From: Peristeroidobacter soli
Lineage (GTDB): Bacteria; Pseudomonadota; Gammaproteobacteria; Steroidobacterales; Steroidobacteraceae
NCBI RefSeq assembly: GCF_004138485.1
Contig: NZ_RYEV01000009.1
Coordinates: forward strand, 124,001-188,000
Length of the DNA stretch: 64,000 nt
Reading direction: 5' to 3'
A program made the position numbers and the translations under genes. This document shows positions 1 through 8,487 of the stretch, one piece after another (the first letter of the stretch is position 1; every line of letters begins with the position of its first letter). Below the pieces are notes generated by a model, which searched no databases, had not been told where the DNA came from, and saw only the letters and a list, made by a program, of their open reading frames with translations.

Positions 1-81
1 GGGATTGATCACGTCCAATGTTTCGGGGCGTGCGGGCTCGACCCAACCGCCGTCAATATAGAATCCAAGATACTCGCGCAT
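1..81 (-). CDS. Aldehyde dehydrogenase, N-terminal fragment (cut by window edge)
   Basis: Reading leftward from an ATG at 81, only 27 codons remain before the window ends. They read MREYLGFYIDGGWVEP and then DVINP, the usual opening of bacterial NAD(P)-dependent aldehyde dehydrogenases, which oxidise an aldehyde to its acid. The catalytic Cys and Glu lie outside the window, so substrate cannot be judged. It starts 21 bp after the MFS permease stop on the same strand and looks like a later gene of the operon led by the TonB receptor at 6740. The family call rests on the N-terminal motif alone. Confidence 0.7.
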   Translation of the reverse strand, partial: MREYLGFYIDGGWVEPARPETLDVINP

Positions 82-102
82 GTCGCCCCTTTGAGCCGCT
101 AC

Positions 103-1428
103 TTATCTCTTAACCGGGACCGTCCGATTGTCGCCGGTGGCGCAAAACAATCGTCGTTGACAGGGCGCGGTCTCGGGCATGGCGCGCATGGCGACCAAAC
201 CGACGATCACGCCGCCAATCATGTACCACGCCGGTGTCAGCGGGTTTCCAGTGACGCGAGTGAGCCACGCAACGGTGAACTGCGCGGATCCGCCGAAGAT
301 CGAAACGGCTAGTGCGTAGACCAACCCCAGCGCGCCGGACCGCACCCGTTGCGGCAAAGCTTCAGCGATGACGACGAAAAACACTGATGTGGAAAGCGTC
401 GACGCAGTCGCGAGCACAGCACAGGCGGCATAGAGCGCCACAGCGGTCCGCTCGCGCTCGAGCATCTCGAAGCACGGAAACACCAGGATCGCCAGGAATA
501 GCCACGGGATGAGCATCACTCGCTTGCGCCCATATCGGTCGGAGAGTGAGCCGGCCAATGGAGCGCATATCGCGCCACATAATCCAACAACCACCGTTGC
601 ACCGAACGCGAGTCGGGAAGTCATCCCGAGTGTCGAGTTGGCGTAAGTGGTCATGTACTTCAGCAAGTAGTTTGTCGTGGTTGCGGCGGCCACGAGGCAG
701 ACACCGGCCACCGCTACGCGCGCGTAGCTTTGCATCGGCGGAGACTCCAGAGAAACGCCAACCGGTTGTAAGGTTTCATCGAGCGTCCGACGTAGCATCA
801 GTCCGACAGGAATGATCACCGCACCGAGGAGTAGCGCAACCCGCCATCCCCATGCATCGAGCGCCGCGGGCTCCAGCACGCTCGCGAGCGCGACGCCGAC
901 AATTCCAGCGGTGAGCGCAGACATGTCCGCGCTCATGGCTTGGAGCGACGCATATAAGCCGCGACGCGAAGCCGGAGCCGCCTCCACCAAAAATGCGGTA
1001 CTCGCGCCTACTTCGCCGCCGATCGCGAAGCCCTGTAACAAACGAAACATCAACACCAGGATCGGCGCGGCGATGCCGATCGATGCATAGGAAGGAATCA
1101 ATGGCAGGGCGAGCGCGGCGATACCCATCAGCGCGAACGATAGGAGCATCGCCGGCTTGCGGCCGGCCCGGTCGGCGAACCTGCCGAGCATCAACGCGCC
1201 GAGCGGTCGCGTGAAGAATCCCATGCCAAACGTCGCGAGCGATGCCAGCAAGCTCACGCCGGGTGTCTCAGAAGGGAAGAAGGTTCTTCCGATCTGCGCG
1301 GCGAAATAGGCATACGTCACGAAATCGTAGAACTCGATCGCATTGCCGAGGCAGACACCGGCGACCTGGCGGTTCGAAATCCGTATTCTGGTTTGATCCA
1401 CGATGTCAGGCACCCCACACCGCTTCAT
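103..1428 (-). CDS. MFS permease, metabolite:H+ symporter (MHS) type
   Basis: About 441 residues with some twelve hydrophobic segments, the normal size for the major facilitator superfamily. The first helix carries GNAIEFYDFVTYAYFAAQ, characteristic of the MHS branch (relatives of KgtP, ProP and ShiA) that imports organic acids or zwitterions with protons. A loop basic motif, GRFADRAGRKPAM, follows helix 2, and a second one, GSLSDRYGRKRVM, sits mid-protein. I chose the ATG at 1428, which overlaps the dipeptidase 3' end by 23 bp; a GTG at 1413 is also possible. The frame stays open to 1623, but that extension lies inside the dipeptidase gene. It probably brings products of the exported hydrolases across the inner membrane. 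The substrate is unknown. Confidence 0.85.
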   Translation of the reverse strand: MKRCGVPDIVDQTRIRISNRQVAGVCLGNAIEFYDFVTYAYFAAQIGRTFFPSETPGVSLLASLATFGMGFFTRPLGALMLGRFADRAGRKPAMLLSFALMGIAALALPLIPSYASIGIAAPILVLMFRLLQGFAIGGEVGASTAFLVEAAPASRRGLYASLQAMSADMSALTAGIVGVALASVLEPAALDAWGWRVALLLGAVIIPVGLMLRRTLDETLQPVGVSLESPPMQSYARVAVAGVCLVAAATTTNYLLKYMTTYANSTLGMTSRLAFGATVVVGLCGAICAPLAGSLSDRYGRKRVMLIPWLFLAILVFPCFEMLERERTAVALYAACAVLATASTLSTSVFFVVIAEALPQRVRSGALGLVYALAVSIFGGSAQFTVAWLTRVTGNPLTPAWYMIGGVIVGLVAMRAMPETAPCQRRLFCATGDNRTVPVKR

Positions 1429-2524
1429 AGACGCGCAACCAGTTCTCACCCAGCACTTTGCGCAAATCTGCGTCGGACCATCCTCGTTGCAGCAGGCCCT
1501 GCGCGACGTTGGGTAATTCGTCGATGCTCTCGAATCCCTCGATGTAGAACCAGGGTGTTTCCTGGCTATAAGCTTCCGCCGCCATGACCAGCTGATCGGC
1601 GGCCGACAGGCGTCCCGGATCATTGCGGCCGCTCAGGAAATCCGGGCCAAGGCCGATGTGATCCGTACCCACGAGCCGCTTGAGATAATCATACTGATCG
1701 AGATGGCGATCCAGGCTTGCCTGCGGTGTGCGCATCACCTGCGCGTCGCTCGCTTTCCTGACGTGAAAGTCGCTGAAGGCCGTAACGCCGATGACGCCAC
1801 CGGTCCTGGCGATTGCTTCGAGCATTCGGTCGGTGGAGCAACGTGGATTGTCGTTCAGCGCCCGCACATTGGTGTGGCTGCAGATGACGGGGACGCCGGC
1901 TGAGATCGCGATCGCATCGAAGGACGTTTGCTCGTTCGTGTGTCCGCCGACGTCCAACACGATCTGCGATCGGTGGATCTCCTCGACCAGACGGTGCCCG
2001 GCGCGCGTCAGGCCGACCTGAGGGTCGAGACACCCTCCTCCGAACTGATTCGCGACGTTGTAGGCGATGCCGCAGATCCGCAGGCCCAGTTCGCGATACG
2101 CGCGCAGGTTTCCGAGCTCAGGCTCACCGGCGACGATCAGTCCCTCCGCGGATTGCCAACCGGACACGAGCGAAATGATGCCTTGATGGTGGAACTCCCG
2201 AATGTCACGCACGCAGCCTGCAGGGGCGATGTTCGTTTTGTATTCGTCGCAGAAGCTCAGCAGCGAAGCGAAGCTAGCGAAATCGTCGCCGACACTGCGG
2301 TGCCAGCAGCTCACTCCACCCGCTCTGAGATGATCGAGGTACTCCGCGCTGAGGCTCGAAGGATCGAGCCCGTTGACTACAAGCGCGAAACGCCGCAGCC
2401 CCAGAGCATCGCCTTCTTGCGTGCTCGGTCGTGCGGCATCTCCTGCCCAGAGCGTTGAAGTCGCGCCTGCCGCGCCGATTGAGAGCGCGCCACGAATAAA
2501 CTCACGCCGGTTCGTTCCGATCAT
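1406..2524 (-). CDS. Membrane dipeptidase (peptidase family M19), Tat-exported
   Basis: 372 residues. The N-terminus, TNRREFIRGALSIGAAGA, is a twin-arginine signal, so the enzyme is exported folded to the periplasm. The body matches the renal/membrane dipeptidase family, zinc enzymes that cleave dipeptides, often with a D-residue or dehydro-residue at the C-terminal side. Visible landmarks are HHQGIISLVSGWQSAEG, LDVGGHTNEQ, PVICSHTNVRAL and IGLGPDF, the usual metal-site segments. The typical N-terminal DGHxD site is not obvious, so metal binding may differ from the classical enzymes. It follows the serine hydrolase by 13 bp and overlaps the permease gene, so it is operonic. Confidence 0.8.
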   Translation of the reverse strand: MIGTNRREFIRGALSIGAAGATSTLWAGDAARPSTQEGDALGLRRFALVVNGLDPSSLSAEYLDHLRAGGVSCWHRSVGDDFASFASLLSFCDEYKTNIAPAGCVRDIREFHHQGIISLVSGWQSAEGLIVAGEPELGNLRAYRELGLRICGIAYNVANQFGGGCLDPQVGLTRAGHRLVEEIHRSQIVLDVGGHTNEQTSFDAIAISAGVPVICSHTNVRALNDNPRCSTDRMLEAIARTGGVIGVTAFSDFHVRKASDAQVMRTPQASLDRHLDQYDYLKRLVGTDHIGLGPDFLSGRNDPGRLSAADQLVMAAEAYSQETPWFYIEGFESIDELPNVAQGLLQRGWSDADLRKVLGENWLRVYEAVWGA

Positions 2525-2537
2525 AGCGTTCGCGGCC

Positions 2538-4010
2538 TTATCGGCTTCGAGCCAGCAGCCGGTCTCCGCTAGCGAGAAACCGCATTTGCCCGCGAACGTC
2601 AGGCCGGACGAAGCGGATTGCCAGCTCCGAGCCGGTCGCCGTCATTCCTTCGAACGTATCGTTGCCGACCGGATAGAGCGCCGCCGCCGGCCTTTGCTGA
2701 TTGGAATTGTCGAACGTGCTCAATTTGTCCGCGGTGCGCAGAGCGAGCCCGCCTTCACGGGCAGTGACGATGTAACGATCCGCATTGTTTTCGTAGGTCC
2801 CTTGGTAAGGCCTGGGGTCGACTTGCCCCTTCAGACGATGCGGCCGGGAATGTTTGATGCCGGTCCAGGATTCGAGAATCGGATCGAGGAAGGCCGACTT
2901 CAGAGCCTCGCCCTTGTCGCAGTTGGTCAGCAGAGCCAGGGCACGGCCGCTGGCAGGATGCGCATACAGCTGCGAGCGCACGCCCGGCCCGCCGCCGCCA
3001 TGGCCGAGCACGCCGCCCGCCGAGATCATCCATCCCAGCCCGACCTTCAAGACCGAAGTGCCGATGGCTACAAATTCCGCCGTAGGTTCCATCATGCGTT
3101 TGGACGAAGCGTCGGCGAGAATCCGAGTGCCGTTCACGCCTACCCCGCCGTTGATCATCGCGCGAGCGAACATCACCAGATCCGCAGCCGTGGTCATTTG
3201 CGTGGATCCGGCTGGCGCAAAGCTCGGAGCGAGAAACGGCCGCGTCGTTTGCACGAACTTTCCCGTTGCGACGTCCGTCAAGTCGCCGATACTTGCGCGA
3301 AAGCGCGGCACCTCCAGAGGATCCACGAGAGCATGATGCATGCCGAGCGGCTCATAGATGCGAGTCTTCATCAGCGTGTACCAGCTCTTGCCGCGCAACC
3401 TCTCGGTCATATGGCCTGCGATGACGGTTGCGAGGTTGCAATATGAAGTCGCTTCTCCCGGCGCATACAACTGGCCCAGATCAGCGCAACGCTTGACCGC
3501 ATCGACGATGCGCTCCCGGTCCGGTCCGTATTCCGGTAGCCATTCGCCATCGATGCCGCTGGTGTGGTTCACGAGCATCCCGCAGGTAATTCGCTGCAAC
3601 GCCTGCATGTCGCGCAGTCGCAGCTCGGGGAGATGCTTCAGCACCGGATCGGCAAGTGCGATGACGCCGTCGTCCACCAACTGCATCATCAATGCAGCGT
3701 TCATGACTTTGGTGATGGAGCCGACGTGCATCACGGTGTCGACGGTCACCGGATCCCGGGTCACGCTGTTGCGCAGACCAGAGACGGCAGTGTGAAGCGC
3801 TCTGCCATCCCAATAGGCAAACGAGGCTCCAGTGATCCCGGTAGCGACGCGCGCCGCCTCGAGCCGCTGCGCGTAGTTATCGGTTGCGTCGACCTTCGTG
3901 CGCCCCTTGGGCTCGAACTGTGAGTCCGCCGCGGCTGCTGATTGACCCAACGGTAATGCAGCTGCCGCGACGCCAACCGTCCGCTGCAGGAAGTCGCGAC
4001 GAGTAGACAT
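2538..4010 (-). CDS. Serine hydrolase of the class C beta-lactamase / esterase family, Tat-exported
   Basis: 490 residues. MSTRRDFLQRTVGVAAAALP is a Tat signal ending near AAA. The active-site set of the penicillin-binding-protein fold is visible: SITK (the SxxK nucleophile, after MHVGS), YCN (the YxN motif, in ATSYCNLATV) and GHGGGGPG, standing for the KTG/HxG box. Known members are D-aminopeptidases, carboxylesterases and D-amino-acid amidases as well as beta-lactamases. The length exceeds AmpC because of a C-terminal lipocalin-like beta domain after about residue 360. It starts 21 bp after the TonB receptor stop. With the M19 dipeptidase it suggests extracytoplasmic cleavage of an ester, amide or D-amino acid substrate taken up by that receptor. 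Confidence 0.85.
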   Translation of the reverse strand: MSTRRDFLQRTVGVAAAALPLGQSAAAADSQFEPKGRTKVDATDNYAQRLEAARVATGITGASFAYWDGRALHTAVSGLRNSVTRDPVTVDTVMHVGSITKVMNAALMMQLVDDGVIALADPVLKHLPELRLRDMQALQRITCGMLVNHTSGIDGEWLPEYGPDRERIVDAVKRCADLGQLYAPGEATSYCNLATVIAGHMTERLRGKSWYTLMKTRIYEPLGMHHALVDPLEVPRFRASIGDLTDVATGKFVQTTRPFLAPSFAPAGSTQMTTAADLVMFARAMINGGVGVNGTRILADASSKRMMEPTAEFVAIGTSVLKVGLGWMISAGGVLGHGGGGPGVRSQLYAHPASGRALALLTNCDKGEALKSAFLDPILESWTGIKHSRPHRLKGQVDPRPYQGTYENNADRYIVTAREGGLALRTADKLSTFDNSNQQRPAAALYPVGNDTFEGMTATGSELAIRFVRPDVRGQMRFLASGDRLLARSR

Positions 4011-4031
4011 GGATACCTCGGGGGCGAATTC

Positions 4032-6740
4032 CTAGAACGCCTTCGTGAAGCGCAGCCCGACCAGCCGAGGTGGCAGGACGCCGGTGGAGAAGCGTCGATC
4101 GTAGACCGGATCACCGAACACATCCGAGACGACTTGATTGAAAAGCGGCGTGCCGCGCTCGCTAACCTCGACGAACTTGTTGAACACATTGTCGGCGTAA
4201 AGCGTTACCGAAAATTCGTTCTGCGTGTCGGTGAGACCGATCCGCGCGTAGCTGATCGAGTAGGACGGGAGGGTTACGCTGTCGCCGCGCGCACCGGCCA
4301 TGCTCAGCACATTGCCGGAGAAAACCGTCCTCCAGCCAAAGTCGAGATCGAACCTGGCACTGATCGGCTCTACATAGGAAGCGGCAATGCTGCCGCGGTG
4401 CCTGGCTGAGCCGGGCAACCGGTCACCCGCCTCGCCATCGATATAAACAGCAGCGAAACCTGGCGGAACGACCGTACGGATGAGCCTCGGCGAGCGTTCG
4501 TCCAGCTGCGCATCGGTGTACGCGTAGTTGCCCTCGATGCGCAGTTTGCTGGTGACTTTCGCGCCGAGATTGAATTCGGCGCCGCGGCTGGAAGCACCCT
4601 CTCCGTTGACCGTGATTCCCACGGCGCCGACCTGGGTAGAGGAACCGAGCTGCACGTCCTTCCAATCGATATAGAAGACCGCCGAGTTGAGTGTTATACG
4701 ACGATCCAACCATTGGCTCTTGAATCCAAGCTCGTAGTTGGTCGTTTTGTCGGGCGTGTAGAGGAGCTCGTTGGGCTGACCGCAGACGAAAGTATCCGGC
4801 GGGAGCGGTACAGGGCAGAGCGTCAGAGCGTTCGAACTGCCGCCGCGATAGCCCTGGCTGATCGTGCCATAGGCCAGTGTGTCCGCCGAGACGCGGTACG
4901 AAGCGTTGAGCTTGCCGAGCACACCATCGTCCTTCTGCCCGGCCCGGGAGAAGTTGAATTGCGGTCCGGTCGCCGGAAAAGGCGGGAACGTCGCGGCCGA
5001 CGCCAGCCTCAGGTCGTAGTTGTAGTATCTACCGCCGACCGTAACGGACCACGCATCGGTGAGTTGATACGAGAGCTCGCCATACAAGGCATATTCCTCC
5101 CGCTCGCTGCGGTCGATCGAGAGATAGTCACGGTCGTCGCCCACGGCAAAGTCGAAGAACTCGTGGAGGCCGGGCGTGAGCTCGACGTAGTCGATCACCC
5201 TTTTGAAACGGTTGTAGAACCCGCCGACCGTCCAGCTGAATGGCCCCTCGCCCTTGGACACGAGGCGTAACTCCTGATTGGTGCGCTTCTCCTCGATTTG
5301 CTCGTCGGTGAAATTCACCAGGCCCGGGAACAGCTCGTAGCCGAAGCCGAGCTCGATCGCGAGATCGGTCTGATCGCGCTGGCTGCGCGAGGAATATTCC
5401 GAATAGCTGGTCGCCGAGGTCAGCTCCGCGAAACCGAGGTCGAAGGTTCCCTCCAGCGTCAGCAGCTGGTTGTCTCGCTCGGCCGGCTCGAGCACGCGTA
5501 GCGCCGATTCATACTTGCCGAACGAAACCGGCAGGCTGTCCAGCCGGTGCGACGAGGACTGCCGCCCGCCGATATCCTGATTCTGGAAGTAATAGGTGAG
5601 GTTGAGATCGACCGCATCGGCAGGTGCCCAGCGCGCGGCAACGCGACCCGACCAGGTCTTTTCGTAATTGACGTCGCGCTTGCGGCGGAAATTTTCGGCA
5701 ATGGCCTCCGGGCTGCCAAATGCGCTGGACAGCGATGTCCCGGGTTCCCGCAGGACATAGCGCTGGTCGATGAAACCCGAATCGTCGAGCCGATCGACCG
5801 AGGCCCGAAATGCAAACTTCTCGCTGAGCGGAAGGTTGACGGTCGCTCCGCCATCGAAGCTCTGGGTGGACGCCGCGCTGTAGCGATAGGTGGCACCACG
5901 AACTTCCACGGACGCCTCGGTGAAACTTGGCCGTCGCGGGATGTATCGAATCGCGCCGCCGAGCGTGCCGGCGCCGTACAGCGTGCCCTGCGGCCCCAGC
6001 AGAACCTCAACGCGCTCCATGTCATTGAGCTTGAGCTCCATGAACACCGGGGTTTCACCAAGATAGGTGGCAACGGTGCCGCCACCATCGTTGCTGTTGT
6101 CGTTGTTGGCCAGCGGTTCCGCGTTGAGGCCGCGCACGACGATCTGGCTGCCACCCCTGCCACCCTGATCGATGACATTGATACCGGGAATGGCGCGCGT
6201 CGCTTCGGACAAAGTCCTCAGGCCTTCGCGCTCGATCTGCGCGCCGGTCACGGCAGCGATATTGATCGGCGTATCCTGGAGCGTGGTGGTGCGGCGGGTC
6301 GCCGTGACGACGATTTCCTCGAGGCCTGCCGCTTCATCGGATTGCGAAGCAACGCCGGCCTGCGCGCGATTCTGGGCCAAAGAAGTTTCATCGCTATCGA
6401 GCCGCGCGCTGATACGCAGCTGTGAGGCGCTTGCGATCGGCACGATCGTGACGGTTTTGTCATCGAGATAGCGCCAGGTCAGACCGGTACCTTTGAGAAG
6501 TTGGTGGAGCGCTTCTTCGGAGGTGAGGTCGCCTACGGCACCTCCGGTGCGCAGGTCCGCGACGACATCGGTGCGGTACACCACCTGTATGTCCCGCTCC
6601 TTGGACAACAGCTGTAGCGCCGGACGCAGCGGCTGAGCTGAAATATTCGTTGGCTTGCGCATCATCGCGTGTGCGTTCTGAGCGGAAGCCAGACCCACCG
6701 TCGCACAACACATCAAAGCCGCACTTACCATCACGCGCAT
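4032..6740 (-). CDS. TonB-dependent outer-membrane receptor with STN signalling domain (FecA type)
   Basis: About 902 residues from the ATG at 6740, which has GGAGGGG just upstream and begins a clear signal peptide (MRVMVSAALMCC ... ASAQ). The frame is open further up to 6830, but that part contains the promoter. Residues about 25-110 form a secretin/TonB short N-terminal (STN) domain (ISAQPLRPALQLLSKERD), which contacts a FecR protein in the periplasm. The plug begins at EEIVVTATRR, with a barrel ending in RLVGLRFTKAF and a terminal Phe. FecA-type receptors import a ligand and signal its presence through FecR to an ECF sigma factor, and both are encoded directly upstream. The ligand is unknown. 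Confidence 0.92.
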   Translation of the reverse strand: MRVMVSAALMCCATVGLASAQNAHAMMRKPTNISAQPLRPALQLLSKERDIQVVYRTDVVADLRTGGAVGDLTSEEALHQLLKGTGLTWRYLDDKTVTIVPIASASQLRISARLDSDETSLAQNRAQAGVASQSDEAAGLEEIVVTATRRTTTLQDTPINIAAVTGAQIEREGLRTLSEATRAIPGINVIDQGGRGGSQIVVRGLNAEPLANNDNSNDGGGTVATYLGETPVFMELKLNDMERVEVLLGPQGTLYGAGTLGGAIRYIPRRPSFTEASVEVRGATYRYSAASTQSFDGGATVNLPLSEKFAFRASVDRLDDSGFIDQRYVLREPGTSLSSAFGSPEAIAENFRRKRDVNYEKTWSGRVAARWAPADAVDLNLTYYFQNQDIGGRQSSSHRLDSLPVSFGKYESALRVLEPAERDNQLLTLEGTFDLGFAELTSATSYSEYSSRSQRDQTDLAIELGFGYELFPGLVNFTDEQIEEKRTNQELRLVSKGEGPFSWTVGGFYNRFKRVIDYVELTPGLHEFFDFAVGDDRDYLSIDRSEREEYALYGELSYQLTDAWSVTVGGRYYNYDLRLASAATFPPFPATGPQFNFSRAGQKDDGVLGKLNASYRVSADTLAYGTISQGYRGGSSNALTLCPVPLPPDTFVCGQPNELLYTPDKTTNYELGFKSQWLDRRITLNSAVFYIDWKDVQLGSSTQVGAVGITVNGEGASSRGAEFNLGAKVTSKLRIEGNYAYTDAQLDERSPRLIRTVVPPGFAAVYIDGEAGDRLPGSARHRGSIAASYVEPISARFDLDFGWRTVFSGNVLSMAGARGDSVTLPSYSISYARIGLTDTQNEFSVTLYADNVFNKFVEVSERGTPLFNQVVSDVFGDPVYDRRFSTGVLPPRLVGLRFTKAF

Positions 6741-6808
6741 GAGATCCCCTCCGCCATTCCCCAGGCTTCTTGTGATTGCCGTCATTCGAAATGACCGGCT
6801 CATGCACG

Positions 6809-6840
6809 TATAGACAGGAACGCGCGGCAAACCGGATACC
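6809..6840 (-). promoter_or_regulatory. ECF-sigma promoter of the TonB receptor operon (GGTATCC-N17-TGTCTA)
   Basis: On the minus strand GGTATCC (6840-6834) is followed after exactly 17 bases by TGTCTATA (6816-6809). The same two boxes with the same spacer lie before the sigma gene at 8454-8485. The element is about 69 bp upstream of the receptor ATG at 6740. Assignment to the neighbouring ECF sigma factor is inference from repetition and position. Confidence 0.75.
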
Positions 6841-6851
6841 GCGGCGGCGAT

Positions 6852-7895
6852 CTATTTGCGAAGGGCGACGCGGATCTCATCGTCGGCGGTCGTGACCTGG
6901 ATACCGGGCTGGGCCTCGAGAAAGCGCAGCAACGAAGCGGAATCCGTGGAGGAGAAGGATCCAGTGATGGGAAATCCATCCAGGCTGGCGTCGACGACCT
7001 TGATCGGTCTTACGTTGTATCGATTGAACTCTTCGACGACCTCCGACAACGTCGAGGCGTCGAACACCAGCCTGCGCTGAGTCCACGCGGTGGCCGCCGC
7101 CGCATCCGCCGTTCTTGACTGTTTGGGCTGATTTGCCGGATCAGTGCTGACCGTCACCTGTTCGCCCGCGGACAGGAAAGATTTTCGACTCGCCTCAGCG
7201 CCACCGCTCGGCGAGGGTTCCAGAATGGACACGCGGCCCTCCACAACCGTGACGATCGTGCCGCTCGCCCTTCTATTCACGTCGAACTGCGTCCCGACCG
7301 CGCGGACACTGAGCGTGTCGACGCTTACTACGAACGGGCGATGCGCGTCGGCCACGACGTGAAACAGTGCCTGACCTTGCAACAGATCGATCCCGCGTTG
7401 CTTCTCAGTGAACTCGATGCGCACTCTGCTTCGTGCGTTGAGCTCGAGCGTTGATCCGTCAGGCAGCAACACGGAACGCTGTTCGCCGATGCCGGTCGTA
7501 TAGAGCGGCGCCTGGAATTCGCGCCACGCGAACAATCCACCCACTACCACGAAGGCTATTGTGGCAGCCATCGCGGCTGGCCAATGCGTGCGAGTCCTCG
7601 AACGTTGCCCAGGCTGTGCGCTACCGGTCAAAGCAACGACATTTCCTTCCGTATTGGCGTAGGCAATCAAAGATTCCGGTCCCTGATCTCGTGAGAACTT
7701 CGCGACCGAGCCCTGTTTCCAGAGCGGCAGTAGCCCGAGATAGGCGCGCACATGCTCCGGCGACTGGCGCAGCCAGTCGTCGAACTCACGTCGGGTGTCG
7801 GAATCGGGTTCACCGGCCTCGAATTCGATCAGCCATTCGCTGGCTTCCGCCAGGATCTGCGAATTCGTCGATTCCCTGGAAGTCTCCCTGCTCAT
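6852..7895 (-). CDS. FecR-family anti-sigma / transmembrane signal transducer
   Basis: About 347 residues from the ATG at 7895, seven bases after the sigma stop; AAGGAG lies upstream at a rather long 15-base spacing. The cytoplasmic part (residues 1-100) contains the FecR N-terminal helix pattern FDDWLRQSPEHVRAYLGL, which binds the sigma factor. One membrane segment follows (MAATIAFVVVGGLFAW, about 107-122). The periplasmic FecR domain begins near SVLLPDGSTLELNARSRV, and a C-terminal domain (about 275-347, LSEVVEEFNRYNV) should receive the signal from the STN domain of the receptor encoded just downstream. This is the standard FecI-FecR-FecA layout. Confidence 0.92.
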   Translation of the reverse strand: MSRETSRESTNSQILAEASEWLIEFEAGEPDSDTRREFDDWLRQSPEHVRAYLGLLPLWKQGSVAKFSRDQGPESLIAYANTEGNVVALTGSAQPGQRSRTRTHWPAAMAATIAFVVVGGLFAWREFQAPLYTTGIGEQRSVLLPDGSTLELNARSRVRIEFTEKQRGIDLLQGQALFHVVADAHRPFVVSVDTLSVRAVGTQFDVNRRASGTIVTVVEGRVSILEPSPSGGAEASRKSFLSAGEQVTVSTDPANQPKQSRTADAAAATAWTQRRLVFDASTLSEVVEEFNRYNVRPIKVVDASLDGFPITGSFSSTDSASLLRFLEAQPGIQVTTADDEIRVALRK

Positions 7896-7902
7896 GATGG
7901 CG

Positions 7903-8424
7903 TTACCGAACTCCTTCAAAATGCTGTCGGCAATGCTCTACCGCCTTGGCCAAGTATTTCTTGACCATGGGGCGCGAGACGCCCAGCTGCCTGGCGATCT
8001 CATCTAGGGTGTAGCCGTAGCGCCGCTGTAGCACGAAAGTTGCGTACGCCCGCGGCGATACCCCGCTCAGTGCCTGATCGAATTGCTCGAGCTGCCGAAC
8101 CGCGTCGATGTAAGCACCGGCATCGTCCTGCACGTAGGCCTCGATCTCGGCCAGCACTTCGTCCATCTCCACGGCCTTGGGCGCCGACGCATGGCTCAGT
8201 CGATGTTCGTAGAGGACATTGCGCGCCACGGTGAACAGGTAAGCCTGCGGGCTGCGGATGGTCTCGTGGCGCGGCATCCGCAGCAGCCGCAGATAGACGT
8301 CCTGCACCAGATCCGACGCATCCGCCGAAGCACCCCGGAGCTTCAGCTCCAGAAATCGGCGCAGCCGAGAACCATGCGCCCGGGCCAGCGCGGCGATGAA
8401 GGCCTGTCTGTTCTCTGTCCCCAT
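7903..8424 (-). CDS. ECF RNA polymerase sigma factor, FecI type
   Basis: About 173 residues from the ATG at 8424. An ATG at 8442 is also in frame, but the proposed -10 box ends at 8454, which would leave almost no leader for it. Region 2 lies at about residues 15-80 (ASDLVQDVYLRLLRM, then SPQAYLFTVARNVLYEH). Region 4 lies at about 120-165, with the helix-turn-helix YTLDEIARQLGVSRPMVKKY. Such sigma factors direct RNA polymerase to receptor operons when the receptor-FecR pair senses its ligand. The gene is probably autoregulated through the promoter at 8454-8485. Confidence 0.93.
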   Translation of the reverse strand: MGTENRQAFIAALARAHGSRLRRFLELKLRGASADASDLVQDVYLRLLRMPRHETIRSPQAYLFTVARNVLYEHRLSHASAPKAVEMDEVLAEIEAYVQDDAGAYIDAVRQLEQFDQALSGVSPRAYATFVLQRRYGYTLDEIARQLGVSRPMVKKYLAKAVEHCRQHFEGVR

Positions 8425-8453
8425 GGCAGTCCGAAAATGCATTCTCCCATCAC

Positions 8454-8485
8454 TGTAGACAGCTCTGGGCCGAAAAGTGGATACC
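8454..8485 (-). promoter_or_regulatory. ECF-sigma promoter of the first sigma-fecR pair (GGTATCC-N17-TGTCTA)
   Basis: Minus strand: GGTATCC (8485-8479), 17 bases, TGTCTACA (8461-8454). It matches the element before the receptor at 6809-6840 in both boxes and in spacing, while the spacer sequences differ. It fits in the short gap between the metallo-hydrolase stop (8488) and the sigma gene, so the sigma gene can be transcribed independently of the hydrolase. Confidence 0.75.
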
Positions 8486-8487
8486 GG

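Noticed and set aside
1429-1623. Longer MFS permease starting at 1623
   Set aside because: The extra residues are out-of-frame translation of the dipeptidase gene and do not match the family N-terminus.
6741-6830. N-terminal extension of the first TonB receptor to an in-frame start at 6830
   Set aside because: This stretch contains the promoter at 6809-6840 and lacks a signal peptide. The ATG at 6740 has a strong ribosome site and starts a signal peptide.
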